Counted from the stretch's first letter, positions 1 through 12,686 are shown. The stretch: DNA of 64,000 bases from Hymenopus coronatus (GCA_030762935.1 CM060886.1:34395509-34459508); one strand, 5' to 3'. The notes: generated from the letters alone by a model not told the origin. Numbers and translations: made by a program.

Positions 1-751
1 TTTCACAAAAAGGTCCGTGTATGTGTGCGTGTGTGTGTGTGCGTGTGTATGTGAGTCCGTGTGTCCGTGTGTCTGTGAACACGATAACTCAAAAACGAAA
101 AGTCGGTAAAATACCAAACTTGGTATTTAAGTTTAGTATCTTCCAGGGGTGCGACACGAAGATTTTGAGAATAATCCCCCCACCCCCAAACTACCCTTTA
201 CATGGAACTTTTTTCGAAAATTTTGATTTTCTAAAAAATTGCTCTAACGATTTTGATTAAAATATCGTATATTAAAGATATTTACCTGACAAATAAAATT
301 TATATTTTGAACTTTCTGGGAATAGCCTCTGAAGACCACTTTATTCTCGGTCAATTTTACGGAATTTTGCATAACTGCTAAACCGTAAGACATGGACAAA
401 AACTTACCAAACAAAAAATGTAGGGCACCTTAAAACACCCAATTTATGTTATATGCATTTTTTTCGTGGAGTTGATTGTTTTTTAGATATTCCTTGTTTT
501 TTTTCAGCTATAAAGACATACTTTTCTCATACAGTAATTTGTGAACTCGTGTCCATACAAACAAAGGAACTTCATTCGCAGAGCAACCAGCTTTTAACTA
601 TCACTTTAACGTATGGTACCCCCTTATTTCGCTTCTACTAACAAGGAAGCAAGTAATAAGACTATTTCTCCTAATTTTTCCTCCATTAGATGAAGTAAAT
701 AGAACAATTTGTTACAGTGATATAGAGAAAGGCATGTGAGTGGAACACATA
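1..751 (-). repeat. F1 repeat, reverse, cut by the window edge
   Basis: Reverse-orientation copy of the window's main repeat family. It begins inside the central GT-rich minisatellite, so the right-end hairpin lies outside the window. The central palindrome is at 110-132, and the left-end motif reads GAGAAAGGCATGTGAGTGG near 724-742. There is no coding capacity; short frames here are shadows of the low-complexity core. Confidence 0.85.
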
Positions 752-768
752 ATATTTTTCTGTAACTA

Positions 769-1533
769 TTCTGCCAACAAACTACCCTTTCAAAATATCA
801 TTCTCTATTTCATGCTAATCGAGATAAATCTGAGCAGAAATGCTCTTATTACTTAGTTCCTTATAAATAGAAGAGAAAAAAAGGGGAAAAATAAATTAAA
901 GCGACAGTCCAATCTTTTAAAAGTTGTCGCTCTGCGGTACAATTCAAATTCGGTTCATTTTGCGGGGCCAAACAAAAGCCTATTAAGACTTCACGTCTAA
1001 GAGAAATATAAGTATTTAAAATTGAACCAATAACACGAAACATTTCGGACATGTTTAACTCTACAAAAAAGTGTGTGACATGAATTGGACGTTATAACGG
1101 CAAATACTTTTTGTGTAGTAAGAATTCGTCTTATCTTTACGGTTTACCAGTTATACAAAAGTCCTCCAGAATGAAGTACTGTTCAGAGACCATTCCCAGA
1201 TATATATTTTATGTATTTGCCGGTAAGTAATCACAATTTTAATTAAACTCTTTAGAAGCACTTTTGGCAAATTAGAACATTTAAAAAAATGGTGGTGGTG
1301 GTATTTCCCGAAACTTTTCGTGACTCTCCTTGGAACATTTTAAACTTCAATATAAAGTTTGGAACTAATGGACTTTACGGTACACACACACACAACACAC
1401 GGCTATTTTTACAAAATTATTATTTGTTTGATTCCGATGTCATAAAGCATGTATTGCGGTGACAATTTTGAGTGGAATGCAATATCTTCTCTACCTATTA
1501 TGTGTATTGTACACAGTGTAGAGTTAGTAAAAA
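769..1533 (+). repeat. F1 repeat, forward, left-truncated
   Basis: Diverged forward copy. It starts at the TCTGCAACAAATT-equivalent block and lacks the outermost left motif. It ends with a recognisable but eroded hairpin and GAGTTAGTAAAAAA. It sits almost end to end with the reverse copy before it, forming a head-to-head pair. Confidence 0.75.
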
Positions 1534-1956
1534 AATGGCAAATATTGAAAACTTAAAACTAGAAGAGAATAGAAAGTTATATAAAGTCTGTAAACTATAT
1601 ATTGTTCAGAATTCCATTATATAAGGAATTCCTTTATCATATATGTAGGAGGGTGTTTCAAATTCTTAACAAAATTTCCATAATAGAAAAAAAATTGTCT
1701 GTTTGGTACGATAAGATAAAATTATAGATCCAAGAGGAATTAAATCAGAGTGTGTACGGAACGGTAACTATGGTCGTACTATGCTAAACATAATTGCTCT
1801 AGAAATGAAACTATGGCAAGATATTGAAAGATGGAATTATATGATTCCATTTGGCTTTCTTATATAAAACACGTGAGTTGCTAATTTAATCTAAATAAAT
1901 AATTATAGGTCTCAATGACGTTATTTTATATTATGAACGGTAAGAATTTTGTAACT
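1534..1956. other. Unassigned AT-rich stretch
   Basis: AT-rich sequence with no open frame of note, no terminal repeats and no similarity to other parts of the window that I could see. Confidence 0.5.
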
Positions 1957-2072
1957 TTTAACTTTCTCTACAAAATATATTAACCGGGGAAGTATTGTGC
2001 TTATTCTACCCAAAAATTCGTTGTCCTGATTTCACTGGAAATAGATTACGTATTCTGAATCAAACAAAAACA
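1957..2072 (-). repeat. F1 right-end fragment, reverse
   Basis: Contains AACTTTCTCTACA, a degraded hairpin, then the ACCCAAAAATTCG block and a CTGAATC-like block of the F1 right end in reverse orientation. It stops where the next, forward copy begins. Confidence 0.65.
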
Positions 2073-2702
2073 TCTGTATTTCATTCACATGATTATTTTT
2101 TGGCATATTTATTATTAAAAAGCTTATTCTTCTATCTACTTAATGCTCATTGAGATAAAATTAGCAGACAATGTGTTATTAGTTGCTTTCTTGTAAATAT
2201 AAGGGAAATAAGGGAATACCATAGGCTAAAGAGATAGTGAACATTTGTAAATGATTTGACTATCTAACATAATTTGACTTTGAATGAAATTGTTGCTATT
2301 GAAATTCCTTTGTTTGTATGGCTAGGAGTTGACAAAGTCCCGTATGAAAAAATTAGAAGTATTTTAAAGCTGAAAAAAAAAATAACAGCGAATATCTCAG
2401 AAACACGAAAAATGTATATGATATTAATTAGTGTTTTAAAGAGTTCTAAAGTTTTTGTGTAGTAAGTTTATTCGGCAAAATGTATGCAGAATAAAGAGGT
2501 CCTCAGAGGCTATTCCCAGAAAATTCAAGATATTCATTTCATTTTTCATGTAAATATTTTTAATATGCCCTATTATAATCCAAATTGTTTGAGCCATTTT
2601 TGAGAAAGTCAACATTTTAGAATTTTTTTCCATGTAAAGGGTAGTTGGTGTTGAGGAATTTTCCTGAAAATCTTCGTGTCGCTACTTTGGGAAATACTAA
2701 GC
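2073..2702 (+). repeat. F1 repeat, forward, right-truncated
   Basis: Starts at CTGTATTTCATTCACATG and runs through the AGGCTATTCCCAGAAAATTC block and the GGTAGTTGG block. It breaks off at the GGAAATACTAA block, before the central palindrome, so the right half and hairpin are missing. Confidence 0.8.
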
Positions 2703-3316
2703 TTTGATAAATATCGTGCAACATTCCATATGGTGTTATTTGATCGCTGTACACCCACAGAGTGGGGTTCTGTGTTAAATATCATAGTAACTCTTTGTTG
2801 ACTGTATAAGTATATATCCATACCATGCAGCAAAAGCATAGACTACTTATAGAAAGACAGGAAAGGTTTGGCTATTTATTATTTAGTGCTAACAATGGAT
2901 CCAGCCACAGTTGATATGCAACTAGTCAACTGTTCATTAGAAATATATTCCGAGTCGTTTCTTATCGGCCTTAAGAAAATTCTTAATGGTAAGGATACAA
3001 AGTTCAACTGTCTATTCCTCCTCGGAACATCCAATCTGGGGAAAAGTTTTGTCAATTTTTTCTTAGAGTTAAACATTTCCGAGATATTGCTTGTTATTAA
3101 TTTCAATTTGTGTTCATTAAAAAAGAAAAAAAGGCTTTTTAACTCTCCAAATAATCAAATTTGTTTAAAATTCGATATTAATGGCATGGTTTGCTTAACA
3201 GTACTTTTAGTATTATTTCATACTACACAGATTCCAATTTTATTGTATTTTTGTTACTTTCAACTTCTTGCTGCTCTAATACATAAGTATTACAAAAATA
3301 AAAGATGAGAAAAAAC
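2703..3316. other. Unassigned stretch with a small F1-like patch
   Basis: Mostly unrecognised. An open frame at 2868-3308 (146 codons) is composition-driven: it crosses an F1-like patch at about 3062-3120 (CCGAGATATTGCTTGTTATT) and shows no known domain, so I do not call it a gene. Confidence 0.45.
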
Positions 3317-4145
3317 TGATTTGTTCCATTCCCATGACTTTCTCTACATCTCTGCAACACATTATTGTTACTTCATTCTAATTGAGAAAAATTAGCAGAA
3401 ACAGTTATTACTTGCTTCCTTGTAAGTAGAAGCGAAATAAGGGAGTACCATAGATTAAAGTGATAGTGAAAAGCTGGTTGCTATATGACTGAAGTTTCTT
3501 TATTTGTATGGACACGAGTTTACAAATTCCTGTATAAGAAAAGTATAATTTTTTTTAAGCTGAAACCAATAACAAGGAATATCTCAAAAACGATCAACTC
3601 CATTTGACATAAATTGGGTGCTTTATCGTAATCTACAGTTTTGTGAAGTAAGCTTTTGTCTATCTCTTACGCTTTAGCAGTTGTGCAAAATTCAATAAAA
3701 ATCATTCAGAATAAAGAGGTCTTTAGAGGCTATTCCCAGAAAATTCAGGATATACATTTTATTTAACATGGAAATATCTTAAATATAAGAGATTTTAATC
3801 AAAATCGTTAAAGCTATTTTTGAGAATCAACATTTTCGAATTTTTTTCCACGTAAAGGGTAGTTGGGGTGGGGGAATTTTCTTGAAAATCTTCGTATCAC
3901 ATTCTTGGAAGATACCAAACTTAAATACCAAGTTTGGTATTTTACCAACTTTTCGTTTTTGTTCACTGACACACTGACACACATACACACACACAGGGAC
4001 CTTTTTGTGAAAATGTTTTTTTTATGGATACAGGGGACCCTAAAACGTATATTTCAGGTGAAATCTCGGTATCGAATTTTTGGGTGGAGTACAATACGTT
4101 CTCTATACATTATGTACATAGTACTTGTAGAGAAAGTAAAAATAT
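3317..4145 (+). repeat. F1 repeat, complete forward copy
   Basis: Full-length copy from CTGATTTGTTCC to GAGAAAGTAAAAAT. It has the central palindrome at about 3918-3940, a short CACACA tract, and the terminal palindrome around ACTATGTACATAG-like sequence at 4100-4125. About 830 bp is typical of intact members here. Confidence 0.9.
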
Positions 4146-4720
4146 AAGAGTAAAAACATAAATAAAACATTAGATCAAATTCAGAATTTGTTGTGAAATA
4201 AAATAGATAAAATCTTTCAAGACCAAGAACACGAGTTAATTCAATGCACAATTATGAACAGAAAAACTGGTATCAAAAGTACTGAGCGTCATGGCTTTAT
4301 CCTATCGGTGCCAAAAGCATAGAATAATGATAATTATTTCATCTGGGCATGTTCTCGGTACTGCGTAGGTGGACAGCTGAAAATGGGTGAAGGATAATAC
4401 AATGTGATAGCATCTGGGTGGAAGGTGCATGCTCTCCACTCCCCAGTAATTTGTTTCTCTTGCTGAAGGGTGAGGCTTTAAACCCCGCCTTTGAAACAAG
4501 TTAGCCACGAGCTACACATTACGTATGATTAAAATATCTGGGTGGATACTCCCTTTTTCTAGTTTTAAACACCTATACTTGTGGAGAAGGGGTGGTTAAA
4601 TTTGGGACTACAATCTCTAAAAATTCTTAATAAATCGTAGAAAGTGCATTTCGGAGTTGTTGTTCCTGCAGCAACTATTGTTAGGTCTTGTGTATTCTGT
4701 ATTACTTCATTTTATAAAAA
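4146..4720. other. Unassigned stretch
   Basis: Moderate-GC patch at 4290-4510 with no recognisable domain or repeat relation. The rest is AT-rich and featureless. Confidence 0.5.
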
Positions 4721-5490
4721 TCTGATGTGGTCCATTCACATGATTTTCTCTACATTGCTATAACAAATTATTGTTTATAAGCATAATCTTCTATTTACTT
4801 TACCATAATTGAGAAATAAGCATTAGCAGAAATTGTCTTAATTAATTTCTTCTTTATAAGTAGAAGGAAAATAGCTAGACCTAAACGATAGTCAAATCTT
4901 TTAAAAGACGTTTCTATGCAGGGCCAAGGGTTCACAAGTTCAGTGTGAAAAGCATTTTAAGTATTTTAAATATGAAAAAATAAAACCAGCAAAGAATATC
5001 TCAGAAACGTATATGACATAAATTGTGTGTTTTAACGTGATCTACAATTTTTAATTAGTAAGTTTTTGTCTATATTTTATGGTTTGCCAGAATTTATTCA
5101 TTCAGAATAAAGAGCTCTTTAGAGGCTATTCCCATAAGATTCAATATATGCATATTATTTTCCATGGAAATATCTTTAATACATGGTGTTTTAATCATAA
5201 TCATTAGAGTCAAATTTGAGAAAATAAACATGTTTGTCAAAATCTTCGTGTCACATCCCAGGAAGATACTAAACTTAAATACCAAGTTTGGTATTTTATC
5301 GACTTTTCGTTATTGAGTTATCGTGTTTACACATATACACACGAACCTTTTCTCAAAATACTTTTTTTTTTTATATACAGGGGACCCTAAAACGCGTATT
5401 TCCGGTGAACTATCAGTATAGAATTTTTGGGTGGAATGTAATACCGTCTCTATACACTAGGTACATAGTACGCGTAGAAAAAGTAAAAAT
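4721..5490 (+). repeat. F1 repeat, complete forward copy
   Basis: Runs from TCTGATGTGGTCCATTCACA to GTAGAAAAAGTAAAAAT. The stretch before the central palindrome is shortened by a small deletion near 5225-5240, so the copy is about 770 bp. AAAAAT occurs immediately outside the left end and again at the right end. Confidence 0.9.
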
Positions 5491-6289
5491 ACTTAGAGTG
5501 TAAAATACCTATAGTGTATTACTATAAAGCAATCTTTTTGGCTTCATGATTTTCTAAGGCAGCTTTACTTAGATACATTTTTTTAATTTGTCATTAAATG
5601 CATTTAGTTGGAGTGCATGTCTTTTTACTTAAATAAACCCGGAGTTCTTCAATTTTCATATATTATTACTTCAGGTAACAGAAAACTATATAAAACGTTG
5701 TTGGGGAACTATTTAGATCCAACTATTTATGCTTTTCTCTTTTCAAAATCACTACTTATTTAATTTGGTTTACTTTAGTGTGCAAAAATTGTTGGGCAGT
5801 TGCAACAGAAATTATAATTTTAGTAAATATTAATTTATATTAATAAGTGTTTGCAAACAAACGCATAGTGATCAGCTAGGTAATGTAATGTGTATGCTTA
5901 TTTGCAGAATATTAAACCTTATTCCCTCCGTACTTATAACTTATCTCTTCGTACCAAATATTTCGCTTCGTACCAACCAGATGGTGTTAGAGTGCCACAG
6001 CCTAGCTACTTTCGCCATTCACAGTAAAATGGCGGCGTACGGCCAAACATCGAAGCACCCTGCTTTAGCTGTCACCATCCTACGTAGTCAGACGGTGGAG
6101 TTCAGCCAGTTCCCTATATAGTTTGCTCAATGACAACCAGATGGCTTTAGGGTGTCATTTAGTATAGGTGATTTAACTATCTGTGGATAGGTGGCAGCGC
6201 AGTAGCTACGTTTATCTGTTTTCAGTTTCACTTTTGTTTTATACTGTAGATAGGATTTTTGGTCAGGGTGTTAAATATACAATTCATGT
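5491..6289. other. Unassigned stretch
   Basis: No repeat relation found. A slightly GC-richer patch at 5980-6130 has a near repeat of CAACCAGATGG (5977 and 6132). No supported gene. Confidence 0.45.
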
Positions 6290-6400
6290 ACTTTGGCGAC
6301 TGAGGAAAACCACAAAAATGCCGCAACAAAATTTGACTTGAACCTGGGACCTCCCGAATACGTTTCCACCTGAGACACCCTATTCGGTAATTTTGCAATT
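6290..6400 (-). repeat. tRNA-derived SINE head, reverse
   Basis: The reverse complement has a tRNA-like head: a B-box-like element (complement of TTGAACCTGGGACC at about 6340-6353), with an A-box-like element nearer 6375. Degenerate, with no clear tail. Confidence 0.5.
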
Positions 6401-6424
6401 TTTTGGTTCAGTTTTATTTTCTTT

Positions 6425-6660
6425 CAGGCTGTATTAATTTCCTTTAACCTGGTTGATCATATCGGACGATGAATGAAATTGGTAAAATGATGCTCATATC
6501 TCGGAGTTTTTGGAGCTTAAAGTTACTCGACATTTGTCTTCTCAGGATAAGGGAAAACCCCGAAAAAATCCTGGTAACTCACCCTAAGCGAAATTCAAAC
6601 TCGCGACTTATTGAATCTGAGGCAGAACGCTACCACTACACTACCCAGGCGGGCTTCTAT
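6425..6660 (-). repeat. SINE family C, reverse
   Basis: Related to copies at 38860-39052, 40125-40382 and the split copy at 46497-47715. Shared blocks are CCTGGTTGATCATAT, AAATGATGCTCA and TCAGGATAAGGGAAAACCCC, ending in a reverse tRNA-like head (complement of CTACCACTACACTACC, with a B-box near 6595-6610). Confidence 0.8.
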
Positions 6661-7029
6661 TTAAATTGCTGGAGAAATATGTATTGCCTTATTAATTGAC
6701 TGTTTTGCAGGATTATCCACGCACCTACTTTACTATTTGATATGGCATGCCCTTCTGTATGGTGGTTGGCCAGTTTTACAAGTAACTTCTAGTTACTCAC
6801 GTCACAAATATTACAAGCATATTTCTTCATACCTTACTGCTATCTTAAAGTATTTCGAAGAAAGGAAGGGCTAGAATGAAAGGATATTCATTCTCTTGTG
6901 TAACTGCAAAGGTTAAAGTCTTTGTAATATCAGCTTTAACGGATTATGGCATAAAATTATAGCTTATACATAATAGCAATTTTCAAACGTTTCCATGCTG
7001 AACTGCCAAGTTGCGTCTTACTTCATTCT
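6661..7029. other. Unassigned stretch
   Basis: AT-rich, no repeat relation and no supported gene. Confidence 0.5.
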
Positions 7030-7754
7030 TACTACTTTCTCTACCATTACAATGTACATAGTAGATACAAAAATGTGATACTATGATTTCATCGGAAATA
7101 CTTGCTTGGATGTCTCCTGAAAATTAATGAATAGGTTAATTAAAACATTTTATAAATAAAGTTCCATTTTTTAAGGATATAACAGAAGATTTTATTGCAA
7201 ACTAACTTTGGAATATGTCTTGAAAATAAAATAGCTATAAATATATTAATTAAATACCACATGTTTAAGATACTTTTGTGGTAAATCAAATGTATATCTT
7301 GACTTTTTTTGGAAATAACCTCTGAGATCCTCTTTATTCTGGATGATTTTCACAACAGTAATAAACCATAAGAGTTAGGGAACATTTTCTTACGCAAAAA
7401 ATGTAGATCTCGTTAAAGTACACAGGTATAGTTTTTGTGGAGTAAATTCATTGTTTTGGTTTCGATTTTCCAATACGTATACTAAACTTCAAAGTCGTCA
7501 TTCTATTTTATTTTTTTTTTTACTCCATGTCATACAAAAAGAACGGAATATCATCACATTCATTTATAAGATTTTTACTATCCTTTAGCTTGCTGTATTT
7601 CCTTGTTTCTTTTATACCTATAGGCAAATAAGTAACAAGATCATTTCTGCTAATGTTTATCTCGATTACCATGAAGTCCATAGAAGAGTAAGTTTCTTTT
7701 AGAAATAATTTGTTGCCAAATAGGTAGATAAGTTATATGAATGGAACACACAAA
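7030..7754 (-). repeat. F1 repeat, reverse, with internal deletion and divergence
   Basis: Begins with the degraded hairpin (ACTTTCTCTACCATTACAAT then GTACATAGTA) and ends at AAGTTATATGAATGGAACAC. The central palindrome and minisatellite are missing, suggesting an internal deletion near 7110-7280. Confidence 0.75.
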
Positions 7755-8066
7755 TTTTCTTCTGCGATGAAAAAAATACTGATTACAAAATGCGAAATTA
7801 TATTTTGTTTTCTACATTATACTTTAACTAAGTACTTAATTTGTGATTTACAAACATTTAGGTTACAAGTTTTACAATATCGTAAGTTCGAGGAATTATA
7901 ATGAAAATTAATAGTCATTTTCGTAAAATTCAAACACGAGGACTTTTAAATGTAACGGGTTATTCATGGAGAATAAATATCACAAAAGGCTTGAATTTAT
8001 ATCATTTAAAGATTCCGAACTTCAATACAAAACTTGAAATTGTTCATATCTTTTGCTTTGAGCTTT

Positions 8067-8068
<2 letters not shown>
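7755..8068. other. Unassigned stretch
   Basis: AT-rich sequence between an F1 copy and the TC tract. Frames that run through the tract are not credible genes. Confidence 0.5.

Positions 8069-8122
<54 letters not shown>
8069..8122. repeat. (TC)n microsatellite
   Basis: Uninterrupted TC dinucleotide run of about 26 units, followed by a C-rich patch and GCGCGC. Confidence 0.97.
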
Positions 8123-8125
<3 letters not shown>

Positions 8126-8814
8126 CTCCCTCCCACTATATATCCCGCGCTGTCACACACGAGCAAGCGCGCGCGGAGGAATATACATCTTATGTATTTA
8201 TTATTCTGACCCTTTTCTATTTCTCGTGTAAGCTATTATACTTTGTATAAATAAATATGTTAATTTATACGAAGAATGCTAAATAAATATTACTTGATAA
8301 TATCTTAATATAAATAAAATAAATATATACTATTAAGTTTAAACGAGCTTTGGAGAGGGTTGAAAGGATGTAAAAAGTGCACTTCCTGAAACATTTCGCT
8401 GTAAGAGTTTGAACGTTCAGCATGTGGACTATGTTAAGTACGCATTGCTTAATTTGAAATAATTTTTACAAGAAGGAAGGATCACTTCTAGTAAATGCTT
8501 ATATTAGGACCTTGTAGTGGATAGGGGAAAATATGTGATGGACTAAATCAGGTTTTTTTTTAAATAAAATAAAATGCTATATCTAAGTGGAGAAAACAAT
8601 ACAAAGTCATTTCCGTCTATCGCTTATGGAGCTTTTATTGTTTCATTTAATAGCACCCTTTAACATCTAAGGTCATATCGGGGGCTTTGCATTAGAAACA
8701 GCTCATTGTCTATAGGTTCTTTAAGTTGTGTTTTTCGTATTTTATTGTCCTTAAACACACACATACACAATCACTCTCACATATATACTTTCAGACTGTG
8801 TAGGGGATAGGAAA
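8123..8814. other. Unassigned stretch
   Basis: AT-rich sequence with a short CACACACATACACA patch near 8755. No supported gene or repeat. Confidence 0.5.
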
Positions 8815-8915
8815 TAATTCTGGTTAAAGAAAAATTCCCCGCTTCAGCCGGGGATCGAACACGGGACTTCCGGGTGAGAAGTAAGCTCGCTGACCACTCG
8901 ACCACGGAGGGAGCT
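8815..8915 (-). repeat. tRNA-derived SINE head (family F), reverse
   Basis: The reverse complement has an A-box-like TGGTCGAGTGG and a B-box GTTCGATCCCC, followed by a GC-rich stem and an AT-rich body. A diverged relative lies at 57795-57885. The non-tRNA tail and lack of a complete cloverleaf argue against a functional tRNA gene. Confidence 0.75.
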
Positions 8916-9192
8916 TTGCTTTCTACTTTGTTGCTTTGGAACTTATTGCAGCTAAGATTTTTGGATTAACGCATCCACATATGAAAGACTTGACTATCTT
9001 ATCTAATTTTTTACAGAACAATATCATAAATGTTGTATGCTGTATCTTCTTGGTAATCAACAAAACTAAACTAACTTGCAATTCAAATGTGCACATTTTG
9101 TTTGAAGATATAGTAAATAAAGCGAAACTCTGGTTTTTAAGGCGATGGCTTTAAAACTCCATTGTTCATTACATGACCCAAGAAAGAAAAGT

Positions 9193-9886
9193 CTGACGTG
9201 ATACATTCCCATTATTTTCTCAACCCATTCTGCAGCCCGCCATTTTTACAAAGGTTAATTATCCCTTTACTTTATGTTAATTCAGACAAATATTTAGAGC
9301 AACGGTTTTGTTACATGTTACTTTGTGGATACAATATGAGCAGAGGAATGCAGTAGGCCTAAGCAATAGTATTAAAGAGTTAGTCACTTAGGTGCTTTTC
9401 GAAATTTCGTTCTCCATGCTTGGCCAGGAGAGAAAAAAGTAAATAACAACTTCCCATTTGATAATATAGGTACTTAAAAATTCTAACCAATAACAATGAA
9501 GATCTCAGAAATGGTTCAATTCACAAAATTCAAACAAATAAAATAGAAAAGTGTTTCACAAAAATTGTGTGTTTTTATGATAACTACATTGTTTGTGTTT
9601 TTTTTTTCAAGAAATTCAAGATATTCGTTTTATTTATTGTGAAAATATCCTAAACATATGGTATTTTAATCAAAGTCATAAATCCAAATTCAGAGAATAA
9701 AAGTTTTAGAATGTTTTTTCCTTACAAATTGTGGTTTGGGGTGGAGTGATTTCTATCAAAATCTTAGTGTTGCATCCTTGAAAAATGTTGATGTTTAAAA
9801 ATACATACGCGCGGCCTTTTTGCTAAAAGCTCGGTATGGAATAAGATAACTTTCTCCACCTTCTATGTACGAGATAGAGAAACTAA
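9193..9886 (+). repeat. F1 repeat, diverged forward copy
   Basis: From TCTGACGTGATACATTCCC to GAGATAGAGAAACTAAA. It is clearly older than most copies: many substitutions, a missing central palindrome and an eroded hairpin. Confidence 0.75.
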
Positions 9887-9947
9887 ATGGAAACGAAAGA
9901 ACGAATACTGACTTACCAATTTAGAAGGATGTAGGTATATGTAAATT

Positions 9948-10315
9948 CTAATAAAATCTCGGAAATAGTTAACAACAACAAAATATTTGATATACATTTT
10001 ATGCTTGAAGGAAATCTGTGAAGTAAGTGGTCGCTTATGGTTTACCAGTTACATTAAAGCTATTCAAAATGAAAATGCAGTTACAGACTATTTCTAAAAC
10101 ATTTCAGCTATACACTAAATTGTTAGCCAAATTTCTTAATTTTATAGAACTTTAATCAAAACCCTTGCAGACATGCGCGCGCATATACTGCATTCAAACT
10201 CACAGATATTTTTCTAAAAAATAAAAAATCTAAGTCCCAAAAGGTGTGTTTCTGGTGAAATTCCGGTATGGAGATTTTTGAATGCAGCACCTCCCTCTTC
10301 TACTTACTATAATAT
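9948..10315 (+). repeat. F1 repeat fragment, forward
   Basis: Internal and right parts only: ATCTCGGAAATAG, the GGTTTACCAGTTA block, CTATTTCTAAAACATTTCAG, then GGTGAAATTCCGGTATGGA. Truncated before the hairpin, where SINE A begins. Confidence 0.65.
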
Positions 10316-10317
10316 AG

Positions 10318-10548
10318 CCCTCCTGGGTGTAGTGGTTACCAAGCTATCTTCTTGTGCTCAAGGTCGCGGGTTCAAATCCACGGGAGGGCGATTGATTTTT
10401 TCGGGGATAAAAATTCTTAGCATGGTTTCCTTCGTAAGAGAAGTAAATCCGTTAGTCCCATCTGAGCAAACTTAACTGACTTTCACGTCCAATATAGAAT
10501 AGGAACCTCAGTAGTTAAAGAGCGTTCGTAATTAAAACTCTTATTTCC
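10318..10548 (+). repeat. SINE family A, forward, internally deleted
   Basis: tRNA-like head with A-box TAGTGGTTACC and B-box GGTTCAAATCC, then the family body (GATAAAAATTCTTAGCATGG). The tail has a CTCAGTAGTTAAAGAGCGTTC-type block. It lacks the ATTTACGGCA section present in the 20777-21057 copy. Confidence 0.85.
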
Positions 10549-10836
10549 ATTTTACTTGGCATAAGTAAGCAGAAGATAAACTAAAATAAATAAGTGAATA
10601 AGCTCATTGTAGCAGACACGCAGAAAACAGCAATTGATTTCAAAGAAACAGAAGTCTATAATGTGATTTAATCTAAGTGTGCAAAAATATTTAAAAGTTT
10701 TAATTCCACAGGCTAATTTTGCAAAACAGATTTCTGAGATTTGACGTTTAACTTTCTGTTTCATCAGTAAATGTTTTCATTAAGTGTAATTTTACAACTA
10801 CCAATTTTGAAAACAGCTTTTCGTAACAATGTATTA

Positions 10837-10911
10837 TTTTTACTTTCTATATACGTACTATGTGCATAGATTTCACCGGAAATACATGTTTTAATACCCC
10901 CTGAATCCCAA

Positions 10912-10962
<51 letters not shown>

Positions 10963-11677
10963 ACAGCATAGCTCAAAAACGAAAAACCCGTTAAATACCA
11001 AACTTGGTATTTAGCTTTGTTATCTTCCAAGGATGCAACAGGAAGACTTTCAAGAAAATCTTCCCACCCCAACTAACCTTTACATGGAAAAAATTTTCGA
11101 AAATTTTGACTTTCTAAAAATTGGCTCTAACGATTTTGATTAAAATCCCGTATATTAAAGATGCTTACATACTAAATAAAATGTGTATCTTCAATTTTCT
11201 GGGAATAGCCTTTGAAGACTTCTTTATTCTGGATGAATTTTACAGAATTTTGCCTAACTGCTAAACCGTAAGAGAAAGACAAAAACTTACAACACAGAAA
11301 ATGTAGATCTCGTCAAAACACACCGTTTATGTCCTTTACATTTTTGTTTTGAAGGTAACCGTTTCCGAGATATTCCTTGTTACTGGTTTCAGCTGTGAAG
11401 TACTTATATTTTTCTCAAACAGTAAGTGTCCGTTTTTCTTTTGTTCTACTCCTGGCCAAGTAAAGAAGCGATTTGCAATGACAATCGCATAACGACAGCT
11501 TTTAAAACCAATGACTATTGGTTTAGCATTGTGTATTCCCTTATTTTCTTCCTACTTATAAGGAACTAAGCAATAAGAACATTCTGCTAACGATTATCTC
11601 GTTTAGCAAGGTGAATACTCTTATGTAAGAAGTTTGTGGAAAAGCTAGAGAAAGTCATGTGAGTGTAACACATCAGA
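10837..11677 (-). repeat. F1 repeat, complete reverse copy
   Basis: From TTTTTACTTTCTATATACGT to GTGTAACACATCAG. The central minisatellite has become a pure GT run (10914-10960). The perfect central palindrome AAATACCAAACTTGGTATTT is at 10995-11014. Confidence 0.9.
10914..10960. repeat. (GT)n microsatellite inside an F1 copy
   Basis: About 23 GT units at the position where other F1 copies carry CACACGGACA-type units. This shows expansion of a simple repeat from the element's own core. Confidence 0.95.
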
Positions 11678-12686
11678 TTTTTCCCATTTTGAATGCACAG
11701 TATAAAGTCAGTGCCCATGATGTGTCAGCTTTCTGTTTCACACTATTCATTTTAAATTGGTAAATAAACCGTAACCAATAGCGTAAATCGCAGTTACCGT
11801 TATGTCAATCAATCATAACACGACCGCGTATGACCAGTTATTCCAACTAAACTAAAGTTCACTTCTAAAGGAACAAAACCATTATAGTGCCTGAAATGGG
11901 AGAGAATACCTCGGAGTCTGTTGTGTTCAACATATGGAAGGCAACCTAAGCAACAATAAACCTTTGTGGTATTCATTTGGGTTTGTGAGTATTATTTTGT
12001 TGCGTGCCTCATTGTGCAACATATAGCATTCATCAACTCAGACTGGCATTTTACCTCACAGCACTTAACGTCGTGAGGTTGAAAATACAAAAAGGAAGAT
12101 TTTGTACGCGGTGGCTAACCTGCCATTACTTTTCAATTTCAAGCGCTCCAGCTCTGGAGAGGAATGTAAGGGCAAACTGGTTCACCATCTCTTAGAATTG
12201 AAACCTGTCTAATGGTTAGTTACCAATTACCATCTTCATTGTTCCTAGGTCTTCAACGGAAGCTTTTTCAGATCAAAGTCTGTCAATACGTAAGACATAT
12301 TAACAGCGAGTTGAATTTAATTATGCAGTTCTTCTAACATTGATACACTATTAATCCTTTCATGGTTATATAGGTAGCCCCGATTCACCCACATCGACCT
12401 TATTGTGAATATTTCCCACGCGATTTAAGATTCCACGGTTGCACTATTTGCCTTTAAATTTGCTGAATAGTCTGCTACATATGGCATATAACAGGTTTTA
12501 ATGGACTATTTACACACTAAAGACTTTGAGCGAATGTGGAGGTGTTCTAAATAAAGTGCCAATGATACTCTACAAGAGCATAATACCAAAACAGACTGTT
12601 TCAGAGCATACGTTTCTAGCGCAATGTGTGGTGATGTCAGCTTTCGATAATAGATTTATTTTAGAGTTCAAGTCTTGTTCAATTTT
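11678..12686. other. Unassigned stretch
   Basis: About 1 kb without recognisable repeat or domain. Mixed composition with short non-coding frames only. Confidence 0.5.

Noticed and set aside
21..260. Val/Cys-rich small protein frames in several places (21-260, 44497-44758, 41726-41977)
   Set aside because: All come from the GT/CA minisatellite core of F1 copies and recur with each copy.
2868..3308. 146-codon open frame as a small protein gene
   Set aside because: Low-complexity AT-rich sequence, partly overlapping an F1-like fragment, with no signal peptide or domain pattern that stands out.
7901..8231. Ser-Leu repeat proteins around 8040-8200
   Set aside because: Translation of the (TC)n microsatellite.
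8838..8915. Functional tRNA gene
   Set aside because: A- and B-box-like words are present, but the cloverleaf arms do not pair properly and an AT-rich SINE body follows. A diverged sibling exists at 57795-57885.
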